A stretch of 64,000 nucleotides of DNA. It comes from Polytrichum commune. Its lineage: Eukaryota > Streptophyta > Polytrichopsida > Polytrichales > Polytrichaceae. The notes under the pieces are model-generated. The model was not told the origin of the DNA and made no database searches. It saw only the letters and a list, made by a program, of their open reading frames with translations. The stretch spans positions 5,578,501-5,642,500 of the forward strand of contig OX485805.1 in assembly GCA_950295325.1 (NCBI GenBank), written 5' to 3'. The position numbers and the translations under genes are program-made. Positions 24,423 to 37,406 of this stretch are shown here, piece after piece (the first letter of the stretch is position 1; each line of letters begins with the position of its first letter).

Positions 24423-27400
24423 TCTGGTGGCGAGTGGTATTAGGCACATGCATTCACTGAATTACATGGGCTAATGGTGATTTCGATTGCCAGAAATTTG
24501 ATCTCTCTAACACTTGAGTGTAGTGGCAAGCATATTTGAGCTTGTGCAAAGCATTGCAAGGAGCTGAGAGGTTTCCAAGCTTCACACTATACATGTAACC
24601 GATATTACTCAATACCATGAGCTACAACTGTGAAACCCCACATGGCCATTGTGAATGAATGTCTTGACATGTCAATTTTGAACGCGTCTCGAGTCGTGTT
24701 TCCTCACTGCTAGCCACAACTACAACCGTTTTGGGAAGGCTAAATACAATCCCGCAGTTGCGGTTATGGTTTCTCTCTAAGGATGTGGACTTAAATGTGC
24801 TTGTGCAGGCATGTGTCCTGTGCTGCATCTAGACAGTGTCTTTTGCTTTGCAAGGATTGGGGTTGAACCAACCCCCGCCCCCAACACAACACACACACAC
24901 ACACCTATGATCAAATGCCATTGACTTTATTAGCTTTGTGTTTTCAGTCTGTCGCCGTTGTTTTCTACTTGCAATCACTTTCGTAGCCACATTTTCGAAG
25001 CTTCCAAGCAGATTGGCACGTGACCTCTAGAAGGGGTCCGATGATTGCCAAATTGTGGCAGAGTGTGTGTGGATGAATTGCGGGTGGGATCCACTCCACT
25101 TATGTGAATCTTCACTACGAATCCGCTTTGTGGTGTACTAGAGTCTCAAATGCATGTCAAGTGTTGCAAAAGTAGGGCCGTGGTGTATTTGCTTGCATTT
25201 GGCATACTTACTTGTAGGAATGCTTTTGAAGAAGTTGTGTTTGAAGAGATTGGTTTGTACCCTAGCTCTAAAATGCTTGAGCTTCAAACACACAGCAAGA
25301 GTTTGCTCGTGTGATTCTCTATTACAGTCTCTAAAGTGATCGCCATACATCTACTGTACTAAAGACTCTAGGTGAAGGTCTTTATGTTCATGTAAATTAG
25401 GGTTGCAATACGTGTATTGCAAAATTAGAGTTGCATCATGTTAGCATTTGATTAGTGATTGCCAATCACAAAGATTGTTGTTTCAAGTCTCAGTGTTTAA
25501 GTTCACATTGAAATATTATCAGAGTGAAATTTCTCATTCTGTTTGAGCATCTTTTGATTGTTCCAACTACAAGCCTTGTCATATATGACTCAAGTATAGG
25601 TATTAATAAAGAATAGTGACCACATAAGGCCCAAAAATTATGAGGCAAATAGCTACAGACACAAATTTGAATCAGTTAATCATCTCACTCTAATTATGTG
25701 TTTCAAATCCTACAAGAAGTGGTACATAGAGAAAACTATCCAAACAACGCACATCTACTTTATGTGTTGCTCTCTCGGGTTTGATTTGGAAAGTAACAAC
25801 CCTAAATGTTTTAGAAAGTTTTGAGCATTTCGGAGCCTCGTTTGGTTGTTGTTCCTAGCAGTTCAAGCCAATATGATAAAACTCTACAGTAATCCATAAG
25901 TGATAATGCAAATGCGGAACTCTACATAGGCAATCACCACAAGCAGTGTGTTTCCAAACTCAAACCAAGTCTCAAACTGGATGTAACTAGCAATAGCATT
26001 GCTTCAACAACAAGATGTGGGATTTAACCTCAAGCACCTCAATATGGGAAGTTTTGCATCCCCGCAAGCATTAATAAGATTCTAGAGCAATGGGTTTTGT
26101 GAGGGTTTTGGAAATAAGCACCGGTTGTCTAATACCCCTATCATGAACTAACTGTAATGTATGTAAATTGAGAGAATATTTAAAAAGACGATTAAGTAGA
26201 CAATTGTTGCTTTTTGGTTGCGTACAAAACCGGTAGATACTTGGGCCATGGCATGATATACGGTTGTGTATACAACACGTGAAGAACAAACAAGACCTTT
26301 GGATTCCTTACGGTAAAGAAGGTCATTCATCAACAATAAATGATGGTCCCAAAAAGCAAGACCATCACAAGATGTACTTATTCTTGAAGATTGATTGAGG
26401 CAAAAGCAGAAATACGAGTGGGAATATGAACATCATTGGTTGAGACTTACAAAAAAGCAATGGAATAAACTTGAGAGGACACTTGATGGTTCAGTTGCTC
26501 TAGAATAACCTCTTCTTGCTAAAATCATTCATTGCACCTTAAAGAATGGCTAGGTATTGAAGATTGGGTGTGAGAAATGTTAGCATTTCAAAATTGGAAA
26601 TAGGAGAAGATAATGAGGCCTTTTGGACCTCATTGCTAAATCCGAACGGACTCCTAGAATCAAAGTCCTAAAATAGGCATTTGATTAGAAAAAGTGGAAT
26701 ACATGGATAAAAGTTAGAAACCGTGTATTTGAGAGTGTTTGAAGTCTCAACCAAGTAAGAAAATATTAGCCTCCAATGAAGATTGGAAGAGAGAGTTGGT
26801 TGAAGCATTATATTGCATTAAAAGAAAATAGATTTGTATTATAAAAAACTATTATATGAATATTCAAGTTGACGAAGCAATGGACAAATATTGTAGTTAA
26901 CACCTATAATATTTTGTTTCAAATGATGATGATGCAAATGTGAGAATTATGGACTAAAGTAGATGACTTAAAGTGGATAGTTCTTCTTAGTACATAGAAT
27001 AGTGTGACATTTTTTTTATTATATTCATTTTATTATGGACTTTAAGTAAACAAAATATTGTCTCCATAAATTGTTGTGAAGCTTTTGAACCATATGCCTT
27101 ATATAGATGTATTTAATGAAAGTATGAAGACAATAATTTCACGTTCATTTATGTGTTGCAAAAAAGACAATCTCAATAATACAAAACTTCCTATTGCATA
27201 AGAAAGGCAAAACAATTCAATTTTGAATGCAATGTTCATTAGCCATATGTTAAATATAACATGATTCATGTATAGTTAACAAAGGCAAAAATGCCTCTAT
27301 TTGAAAACTTCATTGTATACATGTATTGCATGTGTACTAGTTTCTAAGTGTGACTAATTTCAAAGACATATAATACTAATCTATAATTCTATAATTTTTT

Positions 27401-28029
27401 GAAACCTATCGTACTTATACTCAATCTATTGTTCTTCTTGCAAGATCAAGGTACAACTTACATAACCATCTAACAAAGCTTGACATAAAAATATTGTTCA
27501 TTAAGTGATAAATTTGAAAAAAAACATGGAAAATATTCAATGCACATCACGTACACTACAACTAATCAATGCAATCTAAAAAAATGATGACAACAAAACC
27601 ATTTGTAAGTTGAAGACGGTCACATTAAATACAAGTATTTTGTCACTACTATGCAATATATGTAGTTTGCTAAAAATATTGAATATGTACACAATGATGT
27701 GCACTACGTGTACCACAACATGTCTTGCAAAATGGGATGTGTTGCCTCCGCTCACATTATGTGCATTCAAATTACGTATCATGCACTAATAAAATGACTA
27801 CAATATATGTACTAAAAACATGTATCCAAAAAAATCATAAGAGACTGACACGTACCTTATGAAAATCTCAAATACAAATGTGTGAGCTAAAACTACATAA
27901 ATTATACATCAAGAATACTGAATGAATGTTTGGTACATGCTCTGTACTCATTTCAATATGAGTTTGGTGAGGATTCTTTCATTGAACTACGTGGATGGAG
28001 GAGGCAAATGGATTACTAAACATAACTAG
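24423..28029. other. anonymous AT-rich sequence
   Basis: A short (CA)n tract lies near 24887-24902. At 25676-25760 a block (GTGTTTCAAATCCTACAAGAAGTGG-like) matches 54598-54680. From 26 to 28 kb the sequence is very AT-rich with only short frames. No gene recognised. Confidence 0.45.
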
Positions 28030-28043
28030 AGCAAAATGAGATT

Positions 28044-28229
28044 TTGTTTTTTTTTGAGAGAGAAGGCTGACATGCCAACGCCAAAGCACATGAGGGAGTT
28101 GACCACCTGGCAAGTTTTCCGTCAAGTAGAGAGGAGATTTCACAGCCGGGATTCGAACCGCCAACCTCTTCCTTGAGATTTGGGTATCTCTCCACCATCA
28201 TCCAGTAGTTTAAGGTCATCTCGGACCAT
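28044..28229 (-). mobile_element. tRNA-derived SINE, copy 2
   Basis: On the minus strand a Pol III promoter is readable: an A-box-like GATGGTGGAGAGATACCC (about 28183-28200) and a perfect B box GGTTCGAATCC (28149-28159), then a body and an A-rich tail (the long T run at 28045-28055 on the plus strand). It is flanked by a 13-14-bp near-perfect duplication AGCAAA(A)TGAGATT at 28030-28043 and 28230-28242. This hallmark of LINE-mediated insertion fits a SINE. Confidence 0.92.
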
Positions 28230-28566
28230 AGCAAATGAGATTCAAAATCTGACAATTCATAGTTTTGGGGTGTTTGCAATATGTCAATACACATGTTGCA
28301 AAAAATTTGGAAACGATTTCCGGAATGCTTGTTGATGGGACATTCATCCATCGGGTACTAATGTATCTATGAACTTGCCTTGGCCATCGCTAGATATCCA
28401 CCGCGTTCCACCCGACCATTTTTTTTTTCTCCCCTATTGCGGTTTTTGATGTACTTTGGTCATGTCACTTCTCCTATTTAGCGAGTCACCATGGGTTAAA
28501 TTTGTAATTTCCCACAGCAGGGTCTACCAAAAATCAGCCTGGCTTTTCTGAGTCTACTCACCTTTA
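28230..28566. other. spacer
   Basis: Target duplication of the SINE followed by unremarkable sequence with no recognisable feature. Confidence 0.4.
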
Positions 28567-29067
28567 GGGCCACTTCGCACACGAGACTGAGAGCCCGTGA
28601 CCATTACACTTCAAGCACTCTCATTGGTGGAAAAGGCGGAGCCGGTCCAAGGTCGCTTCACACTACGCTTGAGGGACCAACGGAGTATGTGAATGCAAGA
28701 TGGATGTAAAGTCTACATGGATTCCTACATGGTATTGAATGGATCGTGTTTTATGGTCACTTGGATTGTTTTTGAAAACCATTTCTTGGAGGTAGGCCTA
28801 ACACAAAACCGGGAGACCATGGCACTCCGAACGCTCACAACCGTTGATTTATTCTATTTTTATCATGTATGAGGACTTGCATGAATGGGGAATTCATTGA
28901 AATAGCATTCGGTTGAGGGCCCGGTCACGTATGACTTCACACTACACTTGAGGGCTTGTGACCACACTACATGATGTTGGAGGTGTGTTGGGACGGCCTT
29001 TGGGCACTTTTTTTTGGGCTCTCACAATTTCATGGTTACGGTTCTTGGCTCGTGTGTGAAGTGGCCC
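28567..29067. mobile_element. TTA-type MITE, family A copy 2 (intact)
   Basis: A 501-bp element with TTA at 28564-28566 and 29068-29070. Left end GGGCCACTTCGCACACGAG; the right end is the reverse complement of GGGCCACTTCACACACGAG. It is the cleanest of three copies (others at 3449 and, inverted, 39122) and defines the family boundaries. Open frames inside recur in the copies and simply reflect the repeat. Confidence 0.92.
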
Positions 29068-29070
29068 TTA

Positions 29071-29320
29071 GATTATGGTATCATGAAACTATCACATTCC
29101 TACTATGTGCTGAAAATATGATGATCATTTTAAGCTCGATAGTCAATAAAATTGGGCCCTTTGGGTGACCTTTACGACCAAATAAATGAACACGAGAATC
29201 TTTCACTTTGAAAATGAATAAGATATTCATATGAGCTTTGAAAGTAAGAGGAAGGTGGCTCTGGCACAATTTGGATCTGCTAACCATTTGATAGTGATCG
29301 CGGAGTGCTATTTCATGAGC
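29071..29320. repeat. dispersed repeat fragment (GAATAAGATATTCATATGAG)
   Basis: GAGAATCTTT, AATAAGATATTCATATGAG and TGCTAACCAT occur in the same order here and at about 44945-45075, so the two are copies of an unidentified dispersed repeat. Confidence 0.55.
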
Positions 29321-30065
29321 ATGCTCATATTTGGATAATTCTATTTCCGTGGGGGAGGTCACTATGACCAAGTTTTAATTTTTATTTCTTATTTTCATGA
29401 GCATGCTAAAGAAAAAATTCTACAAACCTCGGAAATTTCAATTTTTACATGTGCATGAACAACCCCAACTACATGGGGACAAGATGAAAAGTTACGTACA
29501 ATACTTGACAAGTCTAACTTCTACATTGATATGCAAAATTGGGTTGCCTTCGCAAATAGATTAACTAGCCTTGCAAATCACCTTGATCAAAACCACATTA
29601 CAAACAAAACTCTCTTCAAGTAAATTAGTATGAGAAGGCTAAAAAATTAAATGGTTCATCAAGGCTAACCCTTTTCATTTGGGATGTGACATTTCTTTAA
29701 GAGCCATGTTTTTCAAAAGAAAAGCTAGGTTCAATGATTATAAGGAAGTTTAATGTAGATCCAAAACAACAATTTTTTATTGAAATTAAGAATATTGGAC
29801 TCCAATGGGACTCCAATTATTCTAATAGGACACTAATGCCAAGAATACTTGCACCCTTTAAAGTTATTATGCCAGAATTTAGATACGGTGAATGCATCAT
29901 AATATTTATTTAAACTGTGGTTTCTAGCAACAACAACTTGCAATCGCAAATTGCACTTTACTCGTGTAGTTAATTGACTATTTTAAGATTCTTCTATAAA
30001 CCTAATTATTTTGTGAATTTATACTAATTTTCACTAATTTTTCATATTGACAATGAACTACTTGC
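29321..30065. other. anonymous spacer
   Basis: AT-rich, no recognisable coding or repeat structure. Confidence 0.4.
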
Positions 30066-30073
30066 AATTGCTT

Positions 30074-31156
30074 CATGGGTGGGTCGCTTAGAGCATTTTA
30101 CAAACGACATGCAACAAAATATAGAGAGGATTAAATTCATTTGAAGGGATTTGCAAATAATGAAGGGCCCATTAAAAGTAGATAATCCCATAATGAGTAA
30201 AGTTAATAGGTATAGAATGTGGGCCATTACCTATTAATATAATTAATATAGGATTTAGAATCCTAAAACTTATATCTAGTATAACTTGTTTGTAAGCATG
30301 CACTAAGCCAACTAGTGCCAAAGAGCTGGAAATGCTACTAATTTTTTTCCTATAACAAATGGGGATTCATTGTGGGTTGGGAGGGTGCAAGCCATGAAGC
30401 GGCATAATGGGCATTCGTTTGGGATACTAAGGTAGCCAATGACCTCTTGGCCTGAGTCGAAGAATGTGCGAGGTGAAATCCTCACAAATCCCTATATTGA
30501 AACAATGCTATGACATCCGAGCCATAACAAATTCAAAGATGATCACATTGGTAGCAAATGGATTGATGTGGATTGCATTATTTCTATTGTGACCATGAGC
30601 TACAATGCTACTATTGATATATATATATACACATTAGATACGGTTGATGCAGAGGAGCTGCAAAAACTTGTGATTGAGAGAAATGTATAGCGCTCATGTA
30701 CAAGGTTTGTGCTCATGCGCAAACTCCTACAAAACGAGTGTTGTGTTTTTTTAACACACAATCATTTTATTTTTTTGGGTGAATACACCTTCACTTTTGT
30801 AATGCATATGGTGTATGATATTTTGGTTGTTGATATTATTGTGTATGATATGCAAGTGTGATGTGCATGTGTTTTGTTTGAAGTCCCTCTAAAGTTCAAG
30901 ACTTTAGGGAATGTGTTTGCAAAAGTATGTATGCAATGGTATGTATGGACATGGATTAGTTTCTATTATATATAAGGAATATAGACTACAGAAAAATTGC
31001 ATTGGCATGGGAAATATAAGTAATGGTAGGGTGCAAACAAACATGTTGTTTTATAGAATTAAGTAATCATAGGGAACCTTTAATTCATGCTTTGAAAGCA
31101 AATACCCCATTTGCCGCACGTGGTGCCCAAAACTTCCATTGAATGACACACCCATG
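30074..31156. mobile_element. hAT-like non-autonomous element, family H copy 1 (1,083 bp)
   Basis: Perfect 8-bp target duplication AATTGCTT at 30066-30073 and 31157-31164. Ends are CATGGGTGGGTC and, from the other side, CATGGGTGTGTC. Subterminal GCCGCACGTGGTGC and the blocks TATAGAGAGGATTAAA and ATGTGGGCCATTA are shared with the shorter copy at 34332-34885. The extra middle of about 500 bp (roughly 30300-30960) is absent from that copy and contains no transposase frame. Confidence 0.92.
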
Positions 31157-31164
31157 AATTGCTT

Positions 31165-32229
31165 GGAAGTAGATAATATTGTAACAAATTCTTATCCCAA
31201 CTTTTATATGTGATGCAACATGCATACAAGTACAAAAGCCTATATGAAATGAGATTTGTGAATGCTATAGAAACATACTTGGTTGAAGAATAGTTAATAG
31301 AGGCACCTAGGTTGGTGAAGATGTTTAATTTTTCAAAAATTATGGTATGTTATTGAGCACAGTGGCCACGCATGGATAGTCCAAATATCTTAAGAATGTG
31401 AATATTAAAGGCCATAGGGTTGCTACATGGTACGTAACAACAAGTGTAAGGTTTAGGAAGAATTTGAAAGGATTGGCCACCTCCAACCAATTGTTGTCGG
31501 CCCTCCTTTCAAATCAAACCTCACCCCCTCAAAGCAATCTTCCATGACATGCCATCAACTTAATTGGCCCCATGGCCTTGCGATAATTTTTTGAAAATTC
31601 TTCATCACGCATAAACAAGTGATGAAACCTAGGTTGTGAAAAGAAATCAATGTCTACTAACTAAGGTGCAAGTTTGAATCACAAAGGCATGATGAATTAT
31701 GAGGGGGCTTGTGGCCTCCTTATAGAATGCCATGGGCAATACCCGTGGCCTCAGAGGGGTGAACAAATGATTGGTCATCACATTCTAGATTATCTTTGTC
31801 TTTCAACCAAGTCATATCACAACCCCACTTACCACTAATTTAATCGGGTCATTGGTGGTCCCAAGTCTTTGTTGATATATTTTTAGAAATAGTTGCTTCC
31901 GATATGAAAAACTCATAGGGCAGAGTTAGAGGTTAACAAACACATACACATGCCCAAAAAAATTTACAAAAATAAAGGGGGGGGGGGTAAGACTTTTCAT
32001 TGGAAACCTAAATGACGAGTGTGTATCACTAAGAAATTTAGCGCCTTATTTACAAGAAGTTTATAAAGAAAATCAAATGTATACATACTAATGGCATGCT
32101 AGAAAATGGACTCATGTCTTTATAATGTTTTGTTTAGAAATTAATTATACAATCTTTAAGTTGGGATTTATTTTTTCTCAGCTTTGGAGAAGACTTGCAT
32201 GCTAAAAAGAAACAAAGGCCCCTGATTAT
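31165..32229. other. anonymous spacer
   Basis: No coding motif. An 11-G run lies at 31977-31987. Confidence 0.45.
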
Positions 32230-33480
32230 GAATGATCTATCGGTACTCATCGACCATCAACATTATCAACGTTGGTCTATGTAGTTTATGTCTAAATTAA
32301 TTTTGAGATCAAGGTGGATTTACAAGTTAAATATGAGGCTAGGAGAGGACTCAAAAAACCAAGGCCGTTGGCACCCATAAATGTTTGCCTAACCTACCAA
32401 ATGTTGGAAGCGAACCTCAACACTTCCAACAACGGTTTATGGTGTTATGGGCTAAACTCTTTTGGGGTCTTAAGTGAATGGTCAATTTGAATATGAGGTT
32501 GAGAGGGGCCCCAACATTACCATGGTTGTCGCCAACCATACAATTTTGCTTTCCCTCCTAACATTAAGAGCGGCCTTCAACATTACCAACGTTGTTCATA
32601 GCGTTTTGGTCAAAACTCTTATAGGGTCATGGTGGATTGTTAAGTTTAAAATGAGTTTGGGAGGGGATAAAAAAAAACCATGGATGCAAGTAGCCATACA
32701 TTTTGGCTTGCTTCTCCATGTTTGAAACAACCCTCAGCATTGCCAACATTGCCAACATTGGTTTATGCCATTTTGGTCCAAAAAAATTGGGTCTTGGTGG
32801 GTTGTTAAGTTGAATATGAGGCTAGAAGGAGACCTAAAAAACTATGGCCGCTGGCATTTATACGTTATAACCTTCCTTCCCAATGTTTGAAGCAACCCTT
32901 AGCATTGCTAGCAATAAATTATGGCATTTTGGTCCAATATTTGTTGGGGTATTGGTGGATTGTTTAGTTGCATAAGAGGTTGAGAAGGCAAAAAGCCATG
33001 GCCACCAACAACCATACATTTTGGCCATCCTTCCTAGCGTCGGAAGCGTGCCTCAACATTGCAAACAACGGTTTATGGCATTTTGGTCCAAATGTTTTTG
33101 GAGATTTTGGTGGTTTTAGGTATTGAATGTGGGCCAAGGAAGGAAATCAAAAGAAAATGGCCCCTCGGCAACCATACATTTTGGTCTTCCTTCCATGCAT
33201 CGGAAGTGGTCCTCAACACTGCCAACATTGGTTAATAGCGTTTCAGTCCAACATTTTTTTTTTGGGGGGGGGCCTTCGTGGCTTTAAAATTTTAATATGT
33301 TTCTAAAAGGGGACCACATAAAACATGGCCGCCAATAGCCATACAATTTCGCCTTGCCTCCCAACATTGGAACCGGCCTTGAACATTGGGCATCGTTGGT
33401 TTATGGGGTTTTGGTCCAAATCATTTTCGGTGAGAGTGGATTTAGAATTCAATATGGAGATTCTCTTAGTTCAATATATT
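32230..33480. repeat. degenerate tandem array, ~160-bp unit, 7-8 copies
   Basis: The landmark CCATACATTTTGG or a variant recurs at about 32375, 32537, 32697, 32858, 33014, 33173 and 33340, giving spacings of 156-167 bp. Each unit also carries CAACATTGCCAAC-like, GGTTTATGGCATTTTGGTCC-like and GTGGATTGTTAAGTT-like words in fixed order. Units are diverged. The 83-codon open frame at 32474-32725 is a translation of this array. Confidence 0.9.
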
Positions 33481-34323
33481 AGCTCTTTGTGATAATTTTC
33501 TTTTCTTTTCATTTTATGGCTTTTAACCTTCAAAATGTTTGGGGGATTTACGTCTTGGATGCTTATTGATTTAGGTTGGAGGTAAGGCCATGAATTGGGA
33601 GGGAAGGAAAAATATCATGATTCTTGGTAGCAATACAAACCCCCCCCCCCCTCCCCCTTCCTCCCAAATGGTTTCACATGGTAGGGGAGAGGGGATGGGA
33701 GATTCAAGATAGGCAGGTGAGGTAGTAATCCCATATGTGCACTACAAGGATTGGCATTTTTGTGTGGGCGATCCTCCTTCACATGCATTAACATATTGCT
33801 AAGGTGATCATATGTGTATCATATACCTTAGACAAACCAATCTAAGCATTTACCTACACTATATATATAAATACATTAATATAAATTTTCAATAATTACA
33901 AATATGATATATTTGTTATGTATTTCTTGTTGTTTGAGGTCATGTGAGTCAAAAACCCAATTTAAGTGAAGGAAAATATGAACGAACTTTCACGTATTTA
34001 ATACAATAATTTCATCGAATTCCTTATCCTTGACAACTCAAAACTAAATAGATGAACTTTATTTCCAACGCTTAAAACCCCCCTTAAACACAATGTACCC
34101 CAAAGAAGAATAATCAACATGTAATTTTGTCTTCAAAGTGAACTAGTTCATGAGCATATTCTCCCTTTGCAAAGGTCACAAAACGTATTAACAAACACAT
34201 GTTTAACATTTCAAAACAAAAAACTTGAAATTGGTAGCTCATATTCGAGGATTTAATTTTTTCCTCAGCTTGATAATCTATTTAGATTATGCATTGCATT
34301 GCAAAACAATACCATTACATTCT
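33481..34323. other. anonymous spacer
   Basis: A 12-C run lies at 33640-33651, within C- and G-rich flanks. Otherwise AT-rich and featureless. Confidence 0.45.
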
Positions 34324-34331
34324 TCATTACC

Positions 34332-34885
34332 CACGGGTAGATCACTTAGTGCATTTTAAAAACGACGTGCGGCATAATATAGAGAGGATTAAAATCATTT
34401 GAAATAAAAATTATAAAGGAATTCCAAATAATGAAGGGGCCATTAAATGTAGACAATCCCGTTATAAGTAAGTTAGATGGACATAAAATGTGGGCCATTA
34501 TTTTTTTGTAAAATTAATATAGGGGTTGAAGATAAGGATCCTAGAAGGTATGTTTAGTATGGTATGTAAATGGGTTTAGGACTCACAGGGATGGATGAGA
34601 ATTGGGATTTCCATTTGTCCAAAAATGGATGAAAAGGGAACACGCCGTCGTTGGGGTCGTCTTCCCCACGCCCCTTTACTACTTAAAAGGAATATAGAGT
34701 ACAAAAAATTACAGTGACTTGGACAATATAAGTAATGAAAGGGTGCAAACAAATGGGCCATTTTTGAAATTTAAGTAATTATAGGGAGGCTTTAATTCAA
34801 CCCTTGAAGGTAAATAGCCCCAAAACAAAAAAAAAAACCCAGCCGCACGTGGTGCACAAAAATGCCTTAGAGTGATCTACCCGTG
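34332..34885. mobile_element. hAT-like MITE, family H copy 2 (554 bp)
   Basis: Perfect 8-bp duplication TCATTACC at 34324-34331 and 34886-34893. The terminal 15 bases CACGGGTAGATCACT are identical in inverted orientation at both ends. Subterminal CACGTGCGGC also mirrors. Internal blocks match 30074-31156. No coding capacity. Confidence 0.94.
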
Positions 34886-34893
34886 TCATTACC

Positions 34894-35970
34894 CATTGTT
34901 CATGGTCTGAGTAGTTTCTTTCTTCGTAGGATCATGCTTCATGGCAATATATGTCATGTTAGATTATATCTCCTTTGCTCATGATCGTTTATAACCGTGT
35001 CACGTATACATGCATGTGTCCATCTGTGAAGCCAACTAGCTACGGCTCCACCATTTGCCACTTGGTAGGGTAGGACTACGATGTACTGTTGTATTGGTGA
35101 TTAAATCAGTGATAATAAACCAAAACCACCTAATCTAAGACAACTTTCCCATCCATTTCTTTAATTACATCATATCGGAGGTATAGTGGGCAAATTTTCT
35201 TCTTATGCAATGGGCTTCTGGAATGGATGAGTAAGCCCATTGCTTTGGAATATTATGATAATTGATGAATATTGAATTTATAGTTGTATGACATAATACA
35301 TTATAATTTAGCTTAAGATGGTTAAGAATATATACACAAAAATTTAAGGCCTTAGAATATAAATGTTTGGATGATCTAGATAATGAAGTGTATTGTTAAT
35401 GGCACGTCACATACTGAAATGAGAAGTCGACCAAACATGTGTTTGGTCGGGGCTCACAATATTCTATGTTCTTTGATGATATGTATATAACAATCAAATC
35501 GTGGCAACCAGAGTTTGTGCATATGCCTAGCATATGACACTTGTTGGTACATGATATGTGAACATTACGTCTATAATAACCAAGATGTTATAATATATAT
35601 ATATAATGTTTAATATATGAGATATGTATATATTAAACAAATATATTTAATGTTTAGTATAGCAAGAGATATGGTGAAGACAATTGTCATACACATTTCG
35701 TATCTATTTCAATAGTATCTCTAACCATGTAGAAATTCAAATGTACCTCAATTTACTTAGATATTCCAATTCATAACGATGTTTGGTTTGCATTTTGAGT
35801 AGCATGTTCCAAAAAATTGGTTTTCTCATGCAACCCCAAAAAACACAAAATTTTGGGGCAACATCTAAAAAAAGAGATCATTGTGGCAAATTTCAAAATA
35901 ACTTGGAAGGTCTATATACAGCCCTTCAAATCCACATATATTGGCCCATGCTCATTCTTGTACTCATGAC
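34894..35970. other. anonymous spacer
   Basis: AT-rich, with a short (AT)n near 35593-35604. No recognisable feature. Confidence 0.4.
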
Positions 35971-35973
35971 TTA

Positions 35974-36410
35974 GGGGCGGTTTACACTATGGACCATGAA
36001 GTCGTCCCACGGCCGTCTAAGCGATGTGATTGGACGTTGAAGTCGTCCCGGGACGACTTGGGTTTACACCAAGGAAAAAATGGCAGAGTGACCACGGAGG
36101 TTGAGGTCCACAAAATATTTTTTTTAAGCCTACTCTATCCACTGCCATGGTCCAACGGGTTTTCCGTTGGGACAAGCAAAAGAGATGGTCCGGGAAAAAG
36201 AGCAAGGGCCCATGTCAGAAAAATGCCGTTTTAAGCCTTTTTGGTGCATGGTCATTCTTCATGGTCCACATTCGGCTTACACCTAGTGAAGGGCCCATGA
36301 AAACTAATATTTTAGTAACTCGGACCATGGAAGTCGTCCCATGAAGTCGTCCCACGCAAAATAGGCCTCTTACGTGGGACGACTTCATGGTCCATAGTGT
36401 AAACCGCCCC
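35974..36410. mobile_element. TTA-type MITE, family G copy 1
   Basis: TTA at 35971-35973 and 36411-36413 bound a 437-bp element. The two ends, starting GGGGCGGTTTACACTATGG, are exact inverted copies for about 37 bases. A further 18-bp perfect palindrome, AGTCGTCCCGGGACGACT, lies inside near 36040-36057. Diverged relatives lie at 43977-44548 and 51107-51660. PIF/Harbinger-like by target size; no transposase. Confidence 0.94.
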
Positions 36411-36699
36411 TTAGCTTTAGTTGTAACGATCGTGTGTTTCATGTCATAGGAGAAGTTGCTAAATTTGGTATTTAGGTAATTCCATACATCGGATGAGTTC
36501 ATAAATAAGCAAGCAATTCTTATATATGTGAACACTCGTGCTTCAAATGTTGTTATATCTATGTGCCATGTCGCCATTATGTAGGCGATTGTATATTAAA
36601 AATGTGGACATGATGTACATAGACATTTGGGATTTGTAGTAAGTTTTTGCTATGTCTTAAAACAACAAACCCAAGGAACTAAGTCTCCAGGAAGACTGA
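36411..36699. other. spacer
   Basis: No recognisable feature. Confidence 0.4.
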
Positions 36700-37368
36700 A
36701 ATAGTGTCTATAAGGGTTAATGTCACATTGGATTAAGGTTCATACTAAAAATTTAAGTCATCTCTCACTTCGTTCCTTAATTATTCCATTTATCCTTCAC
36801 TCTTATGATTCCTTTGTGCTTTCTCAGTAGTGAGTGATTCCGTCCTATCTTCAAGGAATTTCCTATCGCTCTAAGGTTTGGACTTAATTCAGTCGTGGGG
36901 TTTTGGTTAAAAGGCTATATGCTTTGTCTTCACCCTTTGGGCGCTATAATCTTGTAACTGCCATCTCTCCCTTCTTTTCTCTCTTAATTATCATGGTCTC
37001 ATGTGTGGATTGATTAATTACCTCTTCACTTAATTGTGTATTGCTTTTCAATGAAAGGCTATAATTAGATTTACTCACAGTTAATCCAACACTGGTTCCA
37101 AGACTATAGCCACCATTTCCTAACACGGGTGAAGTCTGGCGTCTCAAGCCTGCAATCATCACTTTATAGTATATAGGTTCGTTTATATCATTCTAGTATT
37201 CTTTGTAATTCGCGAACGATAATTAAATTCATATAGCCATAGGACCAAGTCAAAGTGCCCTTACCTGGCTATACACTTAATCTCATATATTCTCTCGGAT
37301 GCCTGTATTTTACTCTCGGGGAACTGTAACTCTACTCTTCCGTAGTAAAGGTCATTTTTCTCCCTTGG

Positions 37369-37406
<38 letters not shown>

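Noticed and set aside
32474-32725. 83-codon frame with hydrophobic stretches
   Set aside because: It is a translation of the ~160-bp tandem array and is interrupted in neighbouring units.
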